Counted from the first letter of the stretch, positions 53,673 through 62,195 are shown. The stretch is DNA of 64,000 bases from Arthrospiribacter ruber (GCF_019343195.1 NZ_RPHB01000004.1:248001-312000); one strand, 5' to 3'. A program made the numbers and translations. Notes: generated by a model not told the origin, from the letters alone.

Positions 53673-54705
53673 AGCACTGATTGTGGCGCCTTCCTTTCAG
53701 TCCTTTATTTTACAGGACCTAAAGGCCTTGTCGGAAAAATACGACCTTACCATCAACCATTACAATTGGAAAAAGAAAGAACTTGCCCCTATTTACCTGA
53801 TCCGGCAATTTTTTCATCTGTTGGTAAATGTACCTCAATCAAGATTCATAATAATACACTTTGGGGGGTACTGGTCTTTTTTCCCGACCTTGTTAGGAAA
53901 GGTATTCGGTAAACCCTCCTATATCATTCTACATGGGACGGACTGTGCTTCTATTCCTGAGCTGAATTATGGAAGCCTGAGGATTCCATTGTTAAAATTC
54001 TTTTGTAAATTTTCTTACGATTGGGCCACCTTATTACTCCCGGTAAGCAGTTCTCTTGTCAGGCACAGTAATGAATTTTATAGGCAAACTCCTCCTTTGA
54101 GCTCAGGGTTTGCCCATCATTTTCCAGAACTAAAAACGCCTTATCAAATTATCCCTAATGGATTTGAGGTAGAGTTTTGGAAAACACCATCTGGAAATCA
54201 AAGAAAAGAAGGTTCCTTCCTTGCTGTTCTTTCGGCCGAACAGTACATTTTGAAAGGGGTTGACCTAATTGTTGAGTTGGCCAAAAGATTTCCTGAAAAC
54301 ACTTTTAAAATTGCCGGTTTTGATAAACCAATCCGACAGCAAAACCCAAGTCCAAATTTGGAATTTCTGGGAAAATTATCTCCTTCAGCTATGCGTTCTG
54401 CCTATCAGCAGAGCAGCTTTTATTTCCAACTTTCTGTTTTTGAAGGTTTTGGATGTGCTTTGTGCGAAGCAATGTTAAGCGGCTGTATTCCCATTGTTTC
54501 GTCAGTTAATGAACTTCCGCACATTGTAGGAAATTTTGGTTATATACTTGGAAAAAGAGACAGTAACCAACTTGAAAAAATCATTAGAAAGGCATTGTCC
54601 TCTCCTCCAAGTGCTGAAGACAGAATTGCTGTCCGTCAGAGAATAGAAAGTTTGTTCCCTTTTGAATACAGAAAAAAAAGGCTTTTGGAAGTCTTGCCGA
54701 AATAG
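53659..54705 (+). CDS. GT-B glycosyltransferase (family-4-like)
   Basis: 348 residues. The N-terminal half has the acceptor-side IILHGTDCASIPELNYGS. The C-terminal donor site has YQQSSFYFQLSVFEGFGCAL and CEAMLSGCIPIVSSVNELPH, the classic EGFGxxxxEAM pattern of GT4 (E-x7-E). It overlaps the upstream YfhO-type gene and is followed 6 nt later by a FkbM methyltransferase, so it belongs to the glycan unit. The sugar is unknown. Confidence 0.88.
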   Translation: MVKPKALIVAPSFQSFILQDLKALSEKYDLTINHYNWKKKELAPIYLIRQFFHLLVNVPQSRFIIIHFGGYWSFFPTLLGKVFGKPSYIILHGTDCASIPELNYGSLRIPLLKFFCKFSYDWATLLLPVSSSLVRHSNEFYRQTPPLSSGFAHHFPELKTPYQIIPNGFEVEFWKTPSGNQRKEGSFLAVLSAEQYILKGVDLIVELAKRFPENTFKIAGFDKPIRQQNPSPNLEFLGKLSPSAMRSAYQQSSFYFQLSVFEGFGCALCEAMLSGCIPIVSSVNELPHIVGNFGYILGKRDSNQLEKIIRKALSSPPSAEDRIAVRQRIESLFPFEYRKKRLLEVLPK

Positions 54706-54711
54706 AACTGC

Positions 54712-55566
54712 ATGGAGAGATTGGCATCAAAAATATCACGGCACCTCTACCTGATTCCTGGTGGTTATTTTATCGTTCAGCTGATGAAGGCTTGCTTTTC
54801 CCGAAAAAATGGAAGCAACACTGTGCGGACTTTTTCATTTCGTGGGATCACAATGAAAGTAGATACGGCCAAATCCATGGGCTCGGCGATTTATTGGCGG
54901 GGTGCCCACGATTGGGCTCCTATTTTTGTCCTGGAAAAGCACATACAATCCGATGACTGCATCATTGACATAGGTGCCAATCAAGGAGAGTATACGCTAT
55001 GGGCAGCACGAAAAGCAGGCAAGAAAGGCAAAGTGGTCTCCTTTGAGCCTATGGATCAGCTTTTTGATACTCTATTGGAAAACATAAGTTTGAATCCTTC
55101 TTTTTCCGACCATATCATACCAATTAAAAAGGGGCTTTCGGATAAAGAAGGCCAGTTGAGCCTTTATGGTAAACCCGGAGACAATGAAGGCGTTAACACC
55201 ATGTTTCCCACTCCTTCCCATACTGAATTGATACAGGAGATCGCTTTGGATACCTTGGACCGTGAATTGGACAAATTACATTTGTCAAAAGTATCCCTGA
55301 TCAAACTGGACGTGGAGGGTGCAGAACTACAGGTTTTGAAAGGATCCAAAAAGACGATTTTGGCCTTTAAACCAAAATGGATCATTGAAATCAATGAGGA
55401 AGCCTGTCAGGCAGGTGGCTATACTTCTCAGGATATATTGGAATTTTTAAAAGGGTTTGGGTATATATTTTATAAAATCGGACTTAGAGGCAAATTGTCG
55501 AAAATTGAAAAAGTAGAGGATGCTTTTGTAAATATCCTTGCCTTACCTTTAGAAAAGCAAATATAA
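54712..55566 (+). CDS. FkbM-family methyltransferase
   Basis: 284 residues. The SAM-binding loop is DIGANQGEYTLWAARKAG, followed by KVVSFEPMDQLFDTLLENIS. LIKLDVEGAELQVLKGSKKT is the second FkbM hallmark. Such enzymes O-methylate sugars or polyketide-like groups; here, inside a glycan unit, a sugar O-methylation is likely. It follows the glycosyltransferase by 6 nt and precedes the flippase by 16 nt. N-terminal residues 1-40 contain a short hydrophobic segment (LYLIPGGYFIVQLM), so membrane association is possible. Confidence 0.88.
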   Translation: MERLASKISRHLYLIPGGYFIVQLMKACFSRKNGSNTVRTFSFRGITMKVDTAKSMGSAIYWRGAHDWAPIFVLEKHIQSDDCIIDIGANQGEYTLWAARKAGKKGKVVSFEPMDQLFDTLLENISLNPSFSDHIIPIKKGLSDKEGQLSLYGKPGDNEGVNTMFPTPSHTELIQEIALDTLDRELDKLHLSKVSLIKLDVEGAELQVLKGSKKTILAFKPKWIIEINEEACQAGGYTSQDILEFLKGFGYIFYKIGLRGKLSKIEKVEDAFVNILALPLEKQI

Positions 55567-55582
55567 GAGCCTGTCAAGATAG

Positions 55583-57061
55583 ATGAAAACGGTAGCCAAA
55601 CAAAGTATTCTAACCACCATTTCTTCTTACATAGGAGTATTAATAGGTTACTTCAATGTACTTTGGCTCCTACCCTATGCACTCAGCCCGGATCAGATCG
55701 GTATTTTCAGAACCATTCAGGACATGGCTTTGCTGTTTGTTCCTTTTGCCCAGTTGGGAATCGGAAATGGCATCACCCGTTTTTATCCCAAAGTAAAATC
55801 CCATCAATTCGCATTCTTCACTATGAGCCTACTTATAGGCGGGGTGGGATTTATTATTTTAGCATCTTTATTTTTCATCTTTCGGGAAAGTTTAGTAGCT
55901 GCTTTTGCTTCCAATTCACCAGAAGTGATAGACTTCTTTGGCGTGGTTTTATTCATCACTTTTTTTTCTGTTTTGAACTCCATTTTGGATGCATTCTGCA
56001 GATCCTTTCTCAAAATTGCCGTTCCTACATTTTTCAGAGAAGTAATTTTAAGGCTGTTGGTAGCTATTTTGATTCTACTGTATCTGGCTGGATGGATGGA
56101 GTTTGGTATGTTGATGTATGGATTGGCAGGCGTTTATCTGATTACCCTAACCGGTATGGTAGCATATATGAAAGCCAATGGGATTTTCGCTTTAAGATTT
56201 AGCTTTGGAAGTTTTCCTGAGGGTTTTGTAAAAGAATTTCTCCAGTATAGCCTGATCACTTTGCTTGGTACCACTGGGGCACTATTGATCATGAAAATTG
56301 ACAGTCTGATGGTAACGTCCATGATAGGACTTGAGGCAAATGCGATCTATACCATCGCTTTTTCCATTGCCATAGTGATAGAAATGCCGAGAAGAGCAGT
56401 ATCACAAGTAGTCATGCCGGTAATAGCAGAACATTTTGCCAAAGGGAGATACCCGGAAATCAACAAACTATACAAAGATGTAGCTGTTCATCAGACCTTG
56501 ATCTGTCTCCTCCTCTTTCTTGGCGTGTGGGCCAACATCCATAACCTATATCATTTTGTCCCCAACAATGAAATTTATGAAGCCGGAAAATGGGTTGTTT
56601 TTTGGATTGGAATGGGCAAAATCACCGACATCTTTTTTTCAGTCAATGGTGAAATCATCGTTTATTCCAAATATTATCTCTTCAACATTACCGCGACCCT
56701 TTTGATGAGCATTGCTGTCATTCTGCTTAATATATTTTTGATACCGGTTTATGGTATTGAAGGTGCTGCTGTAGCTTCATTTATGGCCATGCTGCTGTAC
56801 AATGTTATCAAATACATTTATGTCAAAATCAGGTTGGGTTTTGATCCTTTTTCAGTAGACGTTATTAAAATTTTGATTTTGGGTGTTGTGATTTTTTTTA
56901 CCCAACATGTACTATTACAAAATATGGAGTCAGGTATTACGGATCTTCTGCTTAGGTCTGTGATCATTTCTGTACTTTATTTGTTGGGCGTATATTTTGG
57001 AAAAATCGCTTTGAAAAGCCAAAAGGAAGTCATTAAAAAAATAAAAGGGCTCAGGCCTTAG
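55583..57061 (+). CDS. Polysaccharide flippase (Wzx/MATE-like)
   Basis: 492 residues with about fourteen membrane helices. The N-terminus has KQSILTTISSYIGVLIGYFN and the loop FRTIQDMALLFVPFAQLGIG, typical of the O-antigen flippase/PST family. SLITLLGTTGALLIMKIDSL is a conserved turn and a later YGIEGAAVASFMAML helix closes the fold. It would move a lipid-linked glycan across the inner membrane. It is the last of the YfhO-GT-FkbM-flippase genes and is followed by a 551-nt gene-free stretch. Confidence 0.9.
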   Translation: MKTVAKQSILTTISSYIGVLIGYFNVLWLLPYALSPDQIGIFRTIQDMALLFVPFAQLGIGNGITRFYPKVKSHQFAFFTMSLLIGGVGFIILASLFFIFRESLVAAFASNSPEVIDFFGVVLFITFFSVLNSILDAFCRSFLKIAVPTFFREVILRLLVAILILLYLAGWMEFGMLMYGLAGVYLITLTGMVAYMKANGIFALRFSFGSFPEGFVKEFLQYSLITLLGTTGALLIMKIDSLMVTSMIGLEANAIYTIAFSIAIVIEMPRRAVSQVVMPVIAEHFAKGRYPEINKLYKDVAVHQTLICLLLFLGVWANIHNLYHFVPNNEIYEAGKWVVFWIGMGKITDIFFSVNGEIIVYSKYYLFNITATLLMSIAVILLNIFLIPVYGIEGAAVASFMAMLLYNVIKYIYVKIRLGFDPFSVDVIKILILGVVIFFTQHVLLQNMESGITDLLLRSVIISVLYLLGVYFGKIALKSQKEVIKKIKGLRP

Positions 57062-57612
57062 AGTGTTACCAAACCTCTTTATAGACAAGATTTGAGCTGC
57101 CTGAAGTCCGCAAACGTCCACTGTTATCCTGCATCTGAGATACGAGGTCCTGTCACGATGGTAATCGGAACAGGATGAGGCCTGTTTTTGGAAAGGGCTT
57201 CACTCGGTATTGTAATTTAATTGTGAAGTTGGAACATGTCAGCGACCTGAGCCTTGGACAAATATACGGAATATTGTTGCAATCGTTCGAAGGCAGTTTG
57301 TATTACCTTATTATCAAAATAAAAGACTTTTGGAGAATGTTCATTATTTAACCTCTACCTGTAACAACTGCCAAAAAACATTTTGTAGGATGACTTTAAA
57401 CACTAATTTTATTGCGTAAAAAAATAATTGAAATTATTGAAAAACATTTAGATCAGTTAAATCAACTATTGGAGCGTGAATATTTCCATTTCACCGAAAT
57501 ATTTTACTGTTTTAAAAAAAATAAATCTTGACTATCAAAATATTATTTCAAAAACATATACTTTTCCTTGCGTTAAACAGTTAATTTTGCATCGAGAAAC
57601 GGCACTATCCCC
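57062..57612. other. Long gene-free region with a GC-richer segment and a structured hairpin
   Basis: 551 nt between the flippase and the universal stress gene. No reading frame on either strand is convincing; short stretches of protein-like text occur in several frames but are cut by stops. The part 57080-57260 is visibly richer in G and C than its surroundings. At 57148-57175 it folds as TCCTGT-CA-CGAT-GGTA-ATCG-GA-ACAGGA. An 18-nt element shared with 45842-45859 lies at 57488-57505. A TAATTTTG (-7 type) lies at 57582-57589. It could hold an RNA gene, an extragenic repeat or a decayed gene. Confidence 0.5.
57488..57505 (+). promoter_or_regulatory. 18-nt element ATTTCACCGAAATATTTT, copy 2
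   Basis: Identical to copy 1 at 45842-45859. It lies about 108 nt upstream of the universal stress gene start, and a TAATTTTG -7-type element follows at 57582-57589. The ATTTC-ACC-GAAAT dyad suggests a binding site. Confidence 0.4.
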
Positions 57613-58536
57613 ATGTATCAAATCAAAAAACTAATCGTTTGTCTGGACAGAAGTGAAATGGACGAGACCCTTGTCAGATTTGCTTCATTTATTTCCAAAG
57701 TCAACCAAACCAAAAAAATCTACTTCACCAATGTCATCCGCAACCTGAATATACCTAAGGATGTGTTGGAAGAATTTCCCAACCTGATTGACAATATGGT
57801 TGAGGAAAGAAAGGCCCAGATGAAGGCTGTGGTAGAAAAATCCTACGGAGAGATCGACTCTGCAGAATTTTCTTTTGTGGTCAAAGAAGGTCAGCTTTCT
57901 AAGAAAGTACTTAAGCTTGCACATGAAAAGTCAGCCGATATGATCATTGTAGGTAGAAAAGTAAACCTTCCGGGAACGGGTGTGGTATCACAAAGGCTGG
58001 CGAGAAGAGCGTCTTGTTCTCTTTTGATCATTCCAGAAAACTCAGTCCCTAAAATTGATAGACTTCTGGTTCCCTCTGATTTCTCGGACTACTCAAAAGA
58101 TGCGCTGGAAGAAGCCATCCTAATCGTAGAAAAATATCGTAAACAGGCAGAAATTGTTTGTCAGAACGTTTTTACCGTACCTTCAGGCTATCATTTTACA
58201 GGAAAAAGTTATAAAGAGTTTACCAGTATTATGAGAATGCATGCGGAAATCAATTTCAAAAAATTTATCCGCAAAATAGACACCAAAAACATCAATATTA
58301 CTCCTGTATATACCCAAGACGAGGATGACGATCCTGTTGAGGATATTCTGGCTAAGGCTAAGGAAATCCAAGCTGACGGAATCATCATAGGGGCGAAAGG
58401 AAGAACTGCAGCAACGGCTCTTTTTATAGGAAGTATGGCCGAGCGACTTATACAGCTCAACGACCAATTCCCTTTATTGGTGACTAGGCCAAAAGGCAAA
58501 AATGCAGGAATTCTGGATTATATTCTCGAAATCTAA
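57613..58536 (+). CDS. Tandem-domain universal stress protein
   Basis: 307 residues made of two Usp domains. The second has the complete ATP-binding motif G-2x-G-9x-G-S as GAKGRTAATALFIGS. The first ends in MIIVGRKVNLPGTGVVSQRL and lacks this spacing, so only domain 2 is expected to bind nucleotide. Usp proteins help cells survive stress and starvation; Bacteroidota often carry tandem copies, and the exact role here is unknown. It is monocistronic with a strong terminator. Its promoter region carries an element identical to that of the TlpA lipoprotein gene. Confidence 0.9.
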   Translation: MYQIKKLIVCLDRSEMDETLVRFASFISKVNQTKKIYFTNVIRNLNIPKDVLEEFPNLIDNMVEERKAQMKAVVEKSYGEIDSAEFSFVVKEGQLSKKVLKLAHEKSADMIIVGRKVNLPGTGVVSQRLARRASCSLLIIPENSVPKIDRLLVPSDFSDYSKDALEEAILIVEKYRKQAEIVCQNVFTVPSGYHFTGKSYKEFTSIMRMHAEINFKKFIRKIDTKNINITPVYTQDEDDDPVEDILAKAKEIQADGIIIGAKGRTAATALFIGSMAERLIQLNDQFPLLVTRPKGKNAGILDYILEI

Positions 58537-58545
58537 AATCTAATG

Positions 58546-58572
58546 ACAGGACTTCAGGTCCTGTTTTTTTTT
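58546..58572 (+). terminator. Intrinsic terminator of the universal stress gene
   Basis: ACAGGAC, loop TTCAG, GTCCTGT followed by a long T-run, 10 nt after the stop. Confidence 0.92.
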
Positions 58573-58635
58573 ATATATTACCAAAACTCCCAAAAGGAGA
58601 TTAAACCTAATAGCCCTATACTTGTCAAAGAGAAG

Positions 58636-59184
58636 ATGATTTCATTGAGTGACTTGGAACTTTTGAAAATGATAAAGGCACCCGAAAGCCGGGAAAAGGG
58701 CTATAGGATGCTGGTTGAACTGTATCAAAGGAGGGTCTATAGCATCGCCAGAAAAATGGTCATCATTCATGAAGATGCGGATGACATTACCCAAACCACC
58801 TTTATCAAAGCATTCAAAAATATCCAAAACTTCAATGGAAATTCTTCCTTATTTACGTGGCTATACAGAATAGCTACCAATGAAAGTCTGAATTTTCTGC
58901 AAAAGAAAAAAAGAAGGTTCTTTTCAAGTATTGACGACCATGAAGAGGCCATGAAGCATTACGTCGACCATTCACCTTTGGTAGATGGTGATGAAATTGA
59001 GAAAAAACTGCAAAAAGCACTATTGACCTTACCTGAAAAACAGAGACTGGTATTCAACCTGAGGTTTTTTGACGACCTGAGTTATGATGAAATCAGTCAG
59101 ATTACCGATACTACCGTTGGTGGGCTAAAGGCAAGTTATCATCATGCAGTCAAAAAACTTGAAATTGAATTGAAGTCAGAATAA
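58636..59184 (+). CDS. ECF-type RNA polymerase sigma factor
   Basis: 182 residues from the ATG at 58636. The longer open frame begins inside the upstream terminator and is rejected. Region 2 spans about 25-90 (VYSIARKMVIIHEDADDITQ, then FTWLYRIATNESLNFLQ), and region 4 lies at about 130-180 (LPEKQRLVFNLRFFDDLSYD, then GGLKASYHHAVKKLEIEL). ECF sigmas turn on small envelope-stress or nutrient regulons. It is followed by a probable anti-sigma factor and a Spy-like protein, a well-known Bacteroidota arrangement for envelope stress. Confidence 0.93.
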   Translation: MISLSDLELLKMIKAPESREKGYRMLVELYQRRVYSIARKMVIIHEDADDITQTTFIKAFKNIQNFNGNSSLFTWLYRIATNESLNFLQKKKRRFFSSIDDHEEAMKHYVDHSPLVDGDEIEKKLQKALLTLPEKQRLVFNLRFFDDLSYDEISQITDTTVGGLKASYHHAVKKLEIELKSE

Positions 59185-59220
59185 ACCAAATCAGTCCAGC
59201 ACTGTCTAAAAGATACGGAT

Positions 59221-59598
59221 ATGGAAAAATTCACAAAAAAAGACATTTACAGAGTACCCGATGGGTATTTTGAAAGCTTGCCTGAAAAAATCCTCGAAAG
59301 GAAAAGCAAGCAGGCCAAGATAGTATATTTTGACATTGTAAAATACCTGGCAGCGGCTACAGTTGTGATTGGTTTAATTTATTTTTTCACACCTCTTCAA
59401 CAGTCCAACGATTCTTGGCAAAGTCATTTGGTCAATGAGGAAATAGAGCTCTACATTGATGCCGATTACTGGCAGGCAGAAGACATATTGGCATTTATGG
59501 ATGATCCTGATGGGTTGCTGGATGAAATCATTGCAACTGAATGGAGCAGTATGGATTTATATGGAGAGGATTACTACGAAGACGACTTATGGTATTAA
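59221..59598 (+). CDS. Probable anti-sigma factor, single-pass membrane protein
   Basis: 125 residues. The cytoplasmic N-terminal part has the recurring Bacteroidota motif VPDGYFESLPEKILERK. One helix lies at about 39-58 (FDIVKYLAAATVVIGLIYFF), and an acidic periplasmic tail follows (ADYWQAEDILAFMDDPDG and the end DYYEDDLWY). The order after the ECF sigma gene and the single helix fit an anti-sigma factor that would hold the sigma factor at the membrane. No recognised zinc motif is present, so the assignment is positional inference. Its gap to the next gene is 8 nt. Confidence 0.65.
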   Translation: MEKFTKKDIYRVPDGYFESLPEKILERKSKQAKIVYFDIVKYLAAATVVIGLIYFFTPLQQSNDSWQSHLVNEEIELYIDADYWQAEDILAFMDDPDGLLDEIIATEWSSMDLYGEDYYEDDLWY

Positions 59599-59606
59599 AA
59601 GAAATT

Positions 59607-60059
59607 ATGAAAAAGCTAAGCTGTATATTCCTTCTGGTTATGTTAGCCGGAACTGTCTGGGCACAAAAGCCAGAAAGAAATTATGATAAAGAAAAGCTGG
59701 AATCTGCAAGGGTTGCATTTATGACCAACAGACTTGACCTCAAGCCTGAACAATCTGAAAAATTCTGGCCTGTTTTCAACCAATATCAGGAAAAAAGGTC
59801 AGCTCTAATGGATGAAATTTCAGTACTTAACCATAAATCAAACCAATCTCTGAGTGATTCAGAAGCTAAAGAGCTGATCTCTCAAAGGCTTATGAAACAA
59901 CAGCAAATGCTGGACTTGGAAAAGGTATTTATGGACGAGGTACAAAAAACAATTAGCCCTTCACAAGCCGCCAAACTTCATGGAATCAACAGGCAGTTTA
60001 CCAGGCAACTATACCGGATGAATCAGGGAAGAGGAAGACAAGGAGGTAAGACTCCATAA
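59607..60059 (+). CDS. Spy/CpxP-like periplasmic protein
   Basis: 150 residues from the ATG at 59607. This gives a clean signal peptide (MKKLSCIFLLVMLAGTVWAQ); an ATG 18 nt upstream overlaps the preceding gene. The helical mature part has RLDLKPEQSEKFWPVFNQYQ, the usual LTxxQ-type turn of Spy/CpxP, and the C-terminal TISPSQAAKLHGINRQFTRQ. Spy-like proteins chaperone periplasmic proteins under envelope stress. It is the third gene of the ECF operon, and its end overlaps the A-run of a bidirectional terminator shared with mscL. Confidence 0.8.
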   Translation: MKKLSCIFLLVMLAGTVWAQKPERNYDKEKLESARVAFMTNRLDLKPEQSEKFWPVFNQYQEKRSALMDEISVLNHKSNQSLSDSEAKELISQRLMKQQQMLDLEKVFMDEVQKTISPSQAAKLHGINRQFTRQLYRMNQGRGRQGGKTP

Positions 60060-60089
60060 AAAAAGCAGCCTTAATTGGCTGCTTTTTTT
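60058..60089. terminator. Bidirectional terminator between the ECF operon and mscL
   Basis: A-run, GCAGCC, loop TTAATT, GGCTGC, T-run; perfect stem between convergent stops. Confidence 0.9.
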
Positions 60090-60096
60090 ATGGAGA

Positions 60097-60516
60097 TTAT
60101 TGCTGCTTTTTCAACAGATCTCTGATTTCCTCAAGAAGAACTTCAGATTTTGGCGGTGCTGGAGGTGGGGCAGGAGCTTCTTCTTTTTTCTTCTTCATCC
60201 TATTGATACCTTGGATTGCCAAAAATATCACAAAGGCAATGATCACAAAATCAATCACATTTTGGATAAAGTTGCCATAACTCAGCAAGACCGGAGGCAT
60301 TTCTTCTCCGCCTTCACTGATGTATGCTTCTCTAAGAACCACTGCTAAGTCTTTGAAATCAACACCCCCTAAAAGAACTCCAATAGGTGGCATGATGATG
60401 TCATTTACAAATGAGGTGACAATTCTCCCGAAAGCGCCACCAATAACGACCGCAACAGCAAGGTCAACTACATTGCCCCTGACCGCAAATTCTTTAAACT
60501 CTTTAATTAAGCCCAT
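60097..60516 (-). CDS. mscL: Large-conductance mechanosensitive channel
   Basis: 139 residues from the ATG at 60516 ([20 protein letters not shown]). The first helix has [20 protein letters not shown] and the loop [15 protein letters not shown], classic MscL. A second helix lies at about 75-97 ([20 protein letters not shown]) and the cytoplasmic end is charged ([20 protein letters not shown] then [11 protein letters not shown]). It opens under membrane tension on osmotic downshock. It stands alone. Confidence 0.95.
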   Translation of the reverse strand: MGLIKEFKEFAVRGNVVDLAVAVVIGGAFGRIVTSFVNDIIMPPIGVLLGGVDFKDLAVVLREAYISEGGEEMPPVLLSYGNFIQNVIDFVIIAFVIFLAIQGINRMKKKKEEAPAPPPAPPKSEVLLEEIRDLLKKQQ

Positions 60517-60751
60517 AAGTAAAGTTATTAAGGTTAAGTGATAAACAATATAAAGCAAAATAATAAAAATAAAATGCGAATAATACTTTTTGAAAAATTT
60601 TATAAAGGCAAAAGAATTAATTCATACAATTTTCTTTTATAACTTGATCTTCACCCCCTGTACACCAGAATTCATAAAGAATTAAACAGATAGCCAACGA
60701 AGGAAGTTGAAAATTTTATAACTTACGCGCTCAAACCTATTAATCACTCGT

Positions 60752-61135
60752 ATGAAAATTGCCCTGATTGCCCACGACGGAAAAAAAGCCGACATGGTCC
60801 ATTTTTTAAGCGGATACAAAAGCCAACTTAATCACGCCGATATCGAACTAGTGGCCACTGGAACTACAGGCAGCCATATAGAAAAATCCGGTTTTAAAGT
60901 AAATAAATTACTTTCAGGACCTTTAGGTGGTGATGCACAGATTGCTGCAATGGCAGCACAGAAAGAATTGGATCTCGTGATTTTTTTCAGAGATCCGCTC
61001 GATAAGCATCCGCATGAGCCAGATGTACAGATGTTGATGAGGATTTGTGATGTACACAATATTCCTTTAGCAACGAATCCAGCTGCAGCAAATCTTATCT
61101 TTGAACAAATTACAAAAGACTTTGATGGAAAATAA
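60752..61135 (+). CDS. mgsA: Methylglyoxal synthase
   Basis: 127 residues. Motifs: LIAHDGKKADMVHF, VATGTTGSHIEKSG and LSGPLGGDAQIAAMAAQKEL, whose Asp is catalytic. FFRDPLDKHPHEPDVQMLM and PLATNPAAANLIF follow. The enzyme converts dihydroxyacetone phosphate to methylglyoxal and phosphate, bypassing lower glycolysis when phosphate is scarce. Its last bases overlap the phosphofructokinase start (11 nt), so the two enzymes are made from one message: the entry step of glycolysis and its overflow valve. Confidence 0.95.
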   Translation: MKIALIAHDGKKADMVHFLSGYKSQLNHADIELVATGTTGSHIEKSGFKVNKLLSGPLGGDAQIAAMAAQKELDLVIFFRDPLDKHPHEPDVQMLMRICDVHNIPLATNPAAANLIFEQITKDFDGK

Positions 61136-62111
61136 AGCCATAACAAAAATAGGTGTATTGACCTCTGGAGGAGATGCTCCTGGAATGAATGCTGCCATTA
61201 GGGCTGTAGTCCGGGCAGGTTTTTATTACAACCTCGAAATGTACGGCATCTACCGCGGCTATGAGGGAATGATCCAAAATGAAATCAAAAAACTTGAATC
61301 CAAGAATATTGCCCACATTTTGGAAAGAGGCGGAACTTTCTTAAAGTCCGCAAGAAGTGCAGAATTCAGAACTGAAGAAGGCCGTCAGAAAGCATATGAC
61401 AATCTTAAAAAGCATGGCATTGATGCCTTGGTTGTTATAGGTGGAGATGGTTCTCTTACTGGGGCTCATTTGTTTTTCAAAGAATTTGGAATTCCTGCTA
61501 TTGGGATACCCGGAACAATCGACAATGATCTGGCAGGTACAGACCACACCATTGGTTTTGATACGGCATGCAATACAGCGATCGAAGCAATTGACAAAAT
61601 CAGAGATACAGCCACTTCCCATGATAGGCTCTTTTTTGTAGAAGTAATGGGAAGGGATGCTGGTTTTATTGCTATCAATGCTGGAATAGGCAGCGCTGCA
61701 GCTGCTACATTGATTCCAGAAAAGAAAATGCCAATAGAAAGGCTAGTGGAAAGGTTGAAAGCCAGAACCAAAGCCATGAAAACTTCCAATATCGTCATTG
61801 TGGCGGAAGGGGGAAAAAGTGGAGGTGCCGCCGAAATCGCTGAAAAAATCAAAAAACAACTGCCCTATTATGACATCAAAGTCACTATCCTTGGTCACCT
61901 TCAAAGAGGAGGAGCTCCTTCCTCTTATGATCGGGTTTTGGCGAGCAAATTAGGAGTATCAGCCGTGGAAGGTTTATTGCATGGAAAACATGATGTGATG
62001 GCAGGAATCATAAACAATAAGATCGTCTTTACCCCAATTTCGAAAGCCATTTTGGGAGACAAAGAGGTAGATGAAGATGATTTCAGGATTGCGAAAATAC
62101 TTTCAACATAA
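61125..62111 (+). CDS. pfkA: 6-phosphofructokinase
   Basis: 328 residues from the ATG at 61125. The ATP/Mg site has GVLTSGGDAPGMNAAIRAVV (11-30) and the GGDGS motif (106-110); the Gly there fits ATP rather than pyrophosphate as donor. The catalytic Asp is D133 in PGTIDND. ITVEVMGR-type sequence FFVEVMGRDAGFIA and LGHLQRGGAPSSYDRVLA complete the fold. It phosphorylates fructose 6-phosphate. It overlaps the upstream mgsA gene by 11 nt. Confidence 0.96.
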   Translation: MENKAITKIGVLTSGGDAPGMNAAIRAVVRAGFYYNLEMYGIYRGYEGMIQNEIKKLESKNIAHILERGGTFLKSARSAEFRTEEGRQKAYDNLKKHGIDALVVIGGDGSLTGAHLFFKEFGIPAIGIPGTIDNDLAGTDHTIGFDTACNTAIEAIDKIRDTATSHDRLFFVEVMGRDAGFIAINAGIGSAAAATLIPEKKMPIERLVERLKARTKAMKTSNIVIVAEGGKSGGAAEIAEKIKKQLPYYDIKVTILGHLQRGGAPSSYDRVLASKLGVSAVEGLLHGKHDVMAGIINNKIVFTPISKAILGDKEVDEDDFRIAKILST

Positions 62112-62160
62112 AAAAACATGGATTGAAAACAGTATTTTCATTCCAAGATTAATGTTCATA

Positions 62161-62192
62161 AAAAAAAGGAGACAGATTTGCCTCCTTTTTTT
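62161..62192. terminator. Bidirectional terminator between pfkA and the GH13 gene
   Basis: AAAAAAAGGAG, inner C-G, CTCC followed by a T-run; near-perfect stem with one mismatch. Confidence 0.85.
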
Positions 62193-62195
62193 GTC

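Noticed and set aside
57286-57290. TTCGA in a GC-richer intergenic region, like the T-loop of tRNA
   Set aside because: No acceptor stem, D-arm or anticodon arm can be built around it.
58543-58635. Longer start for the ECF sigma factor
   Set aside because: It would begin inside the terminator of the universal stress gene.
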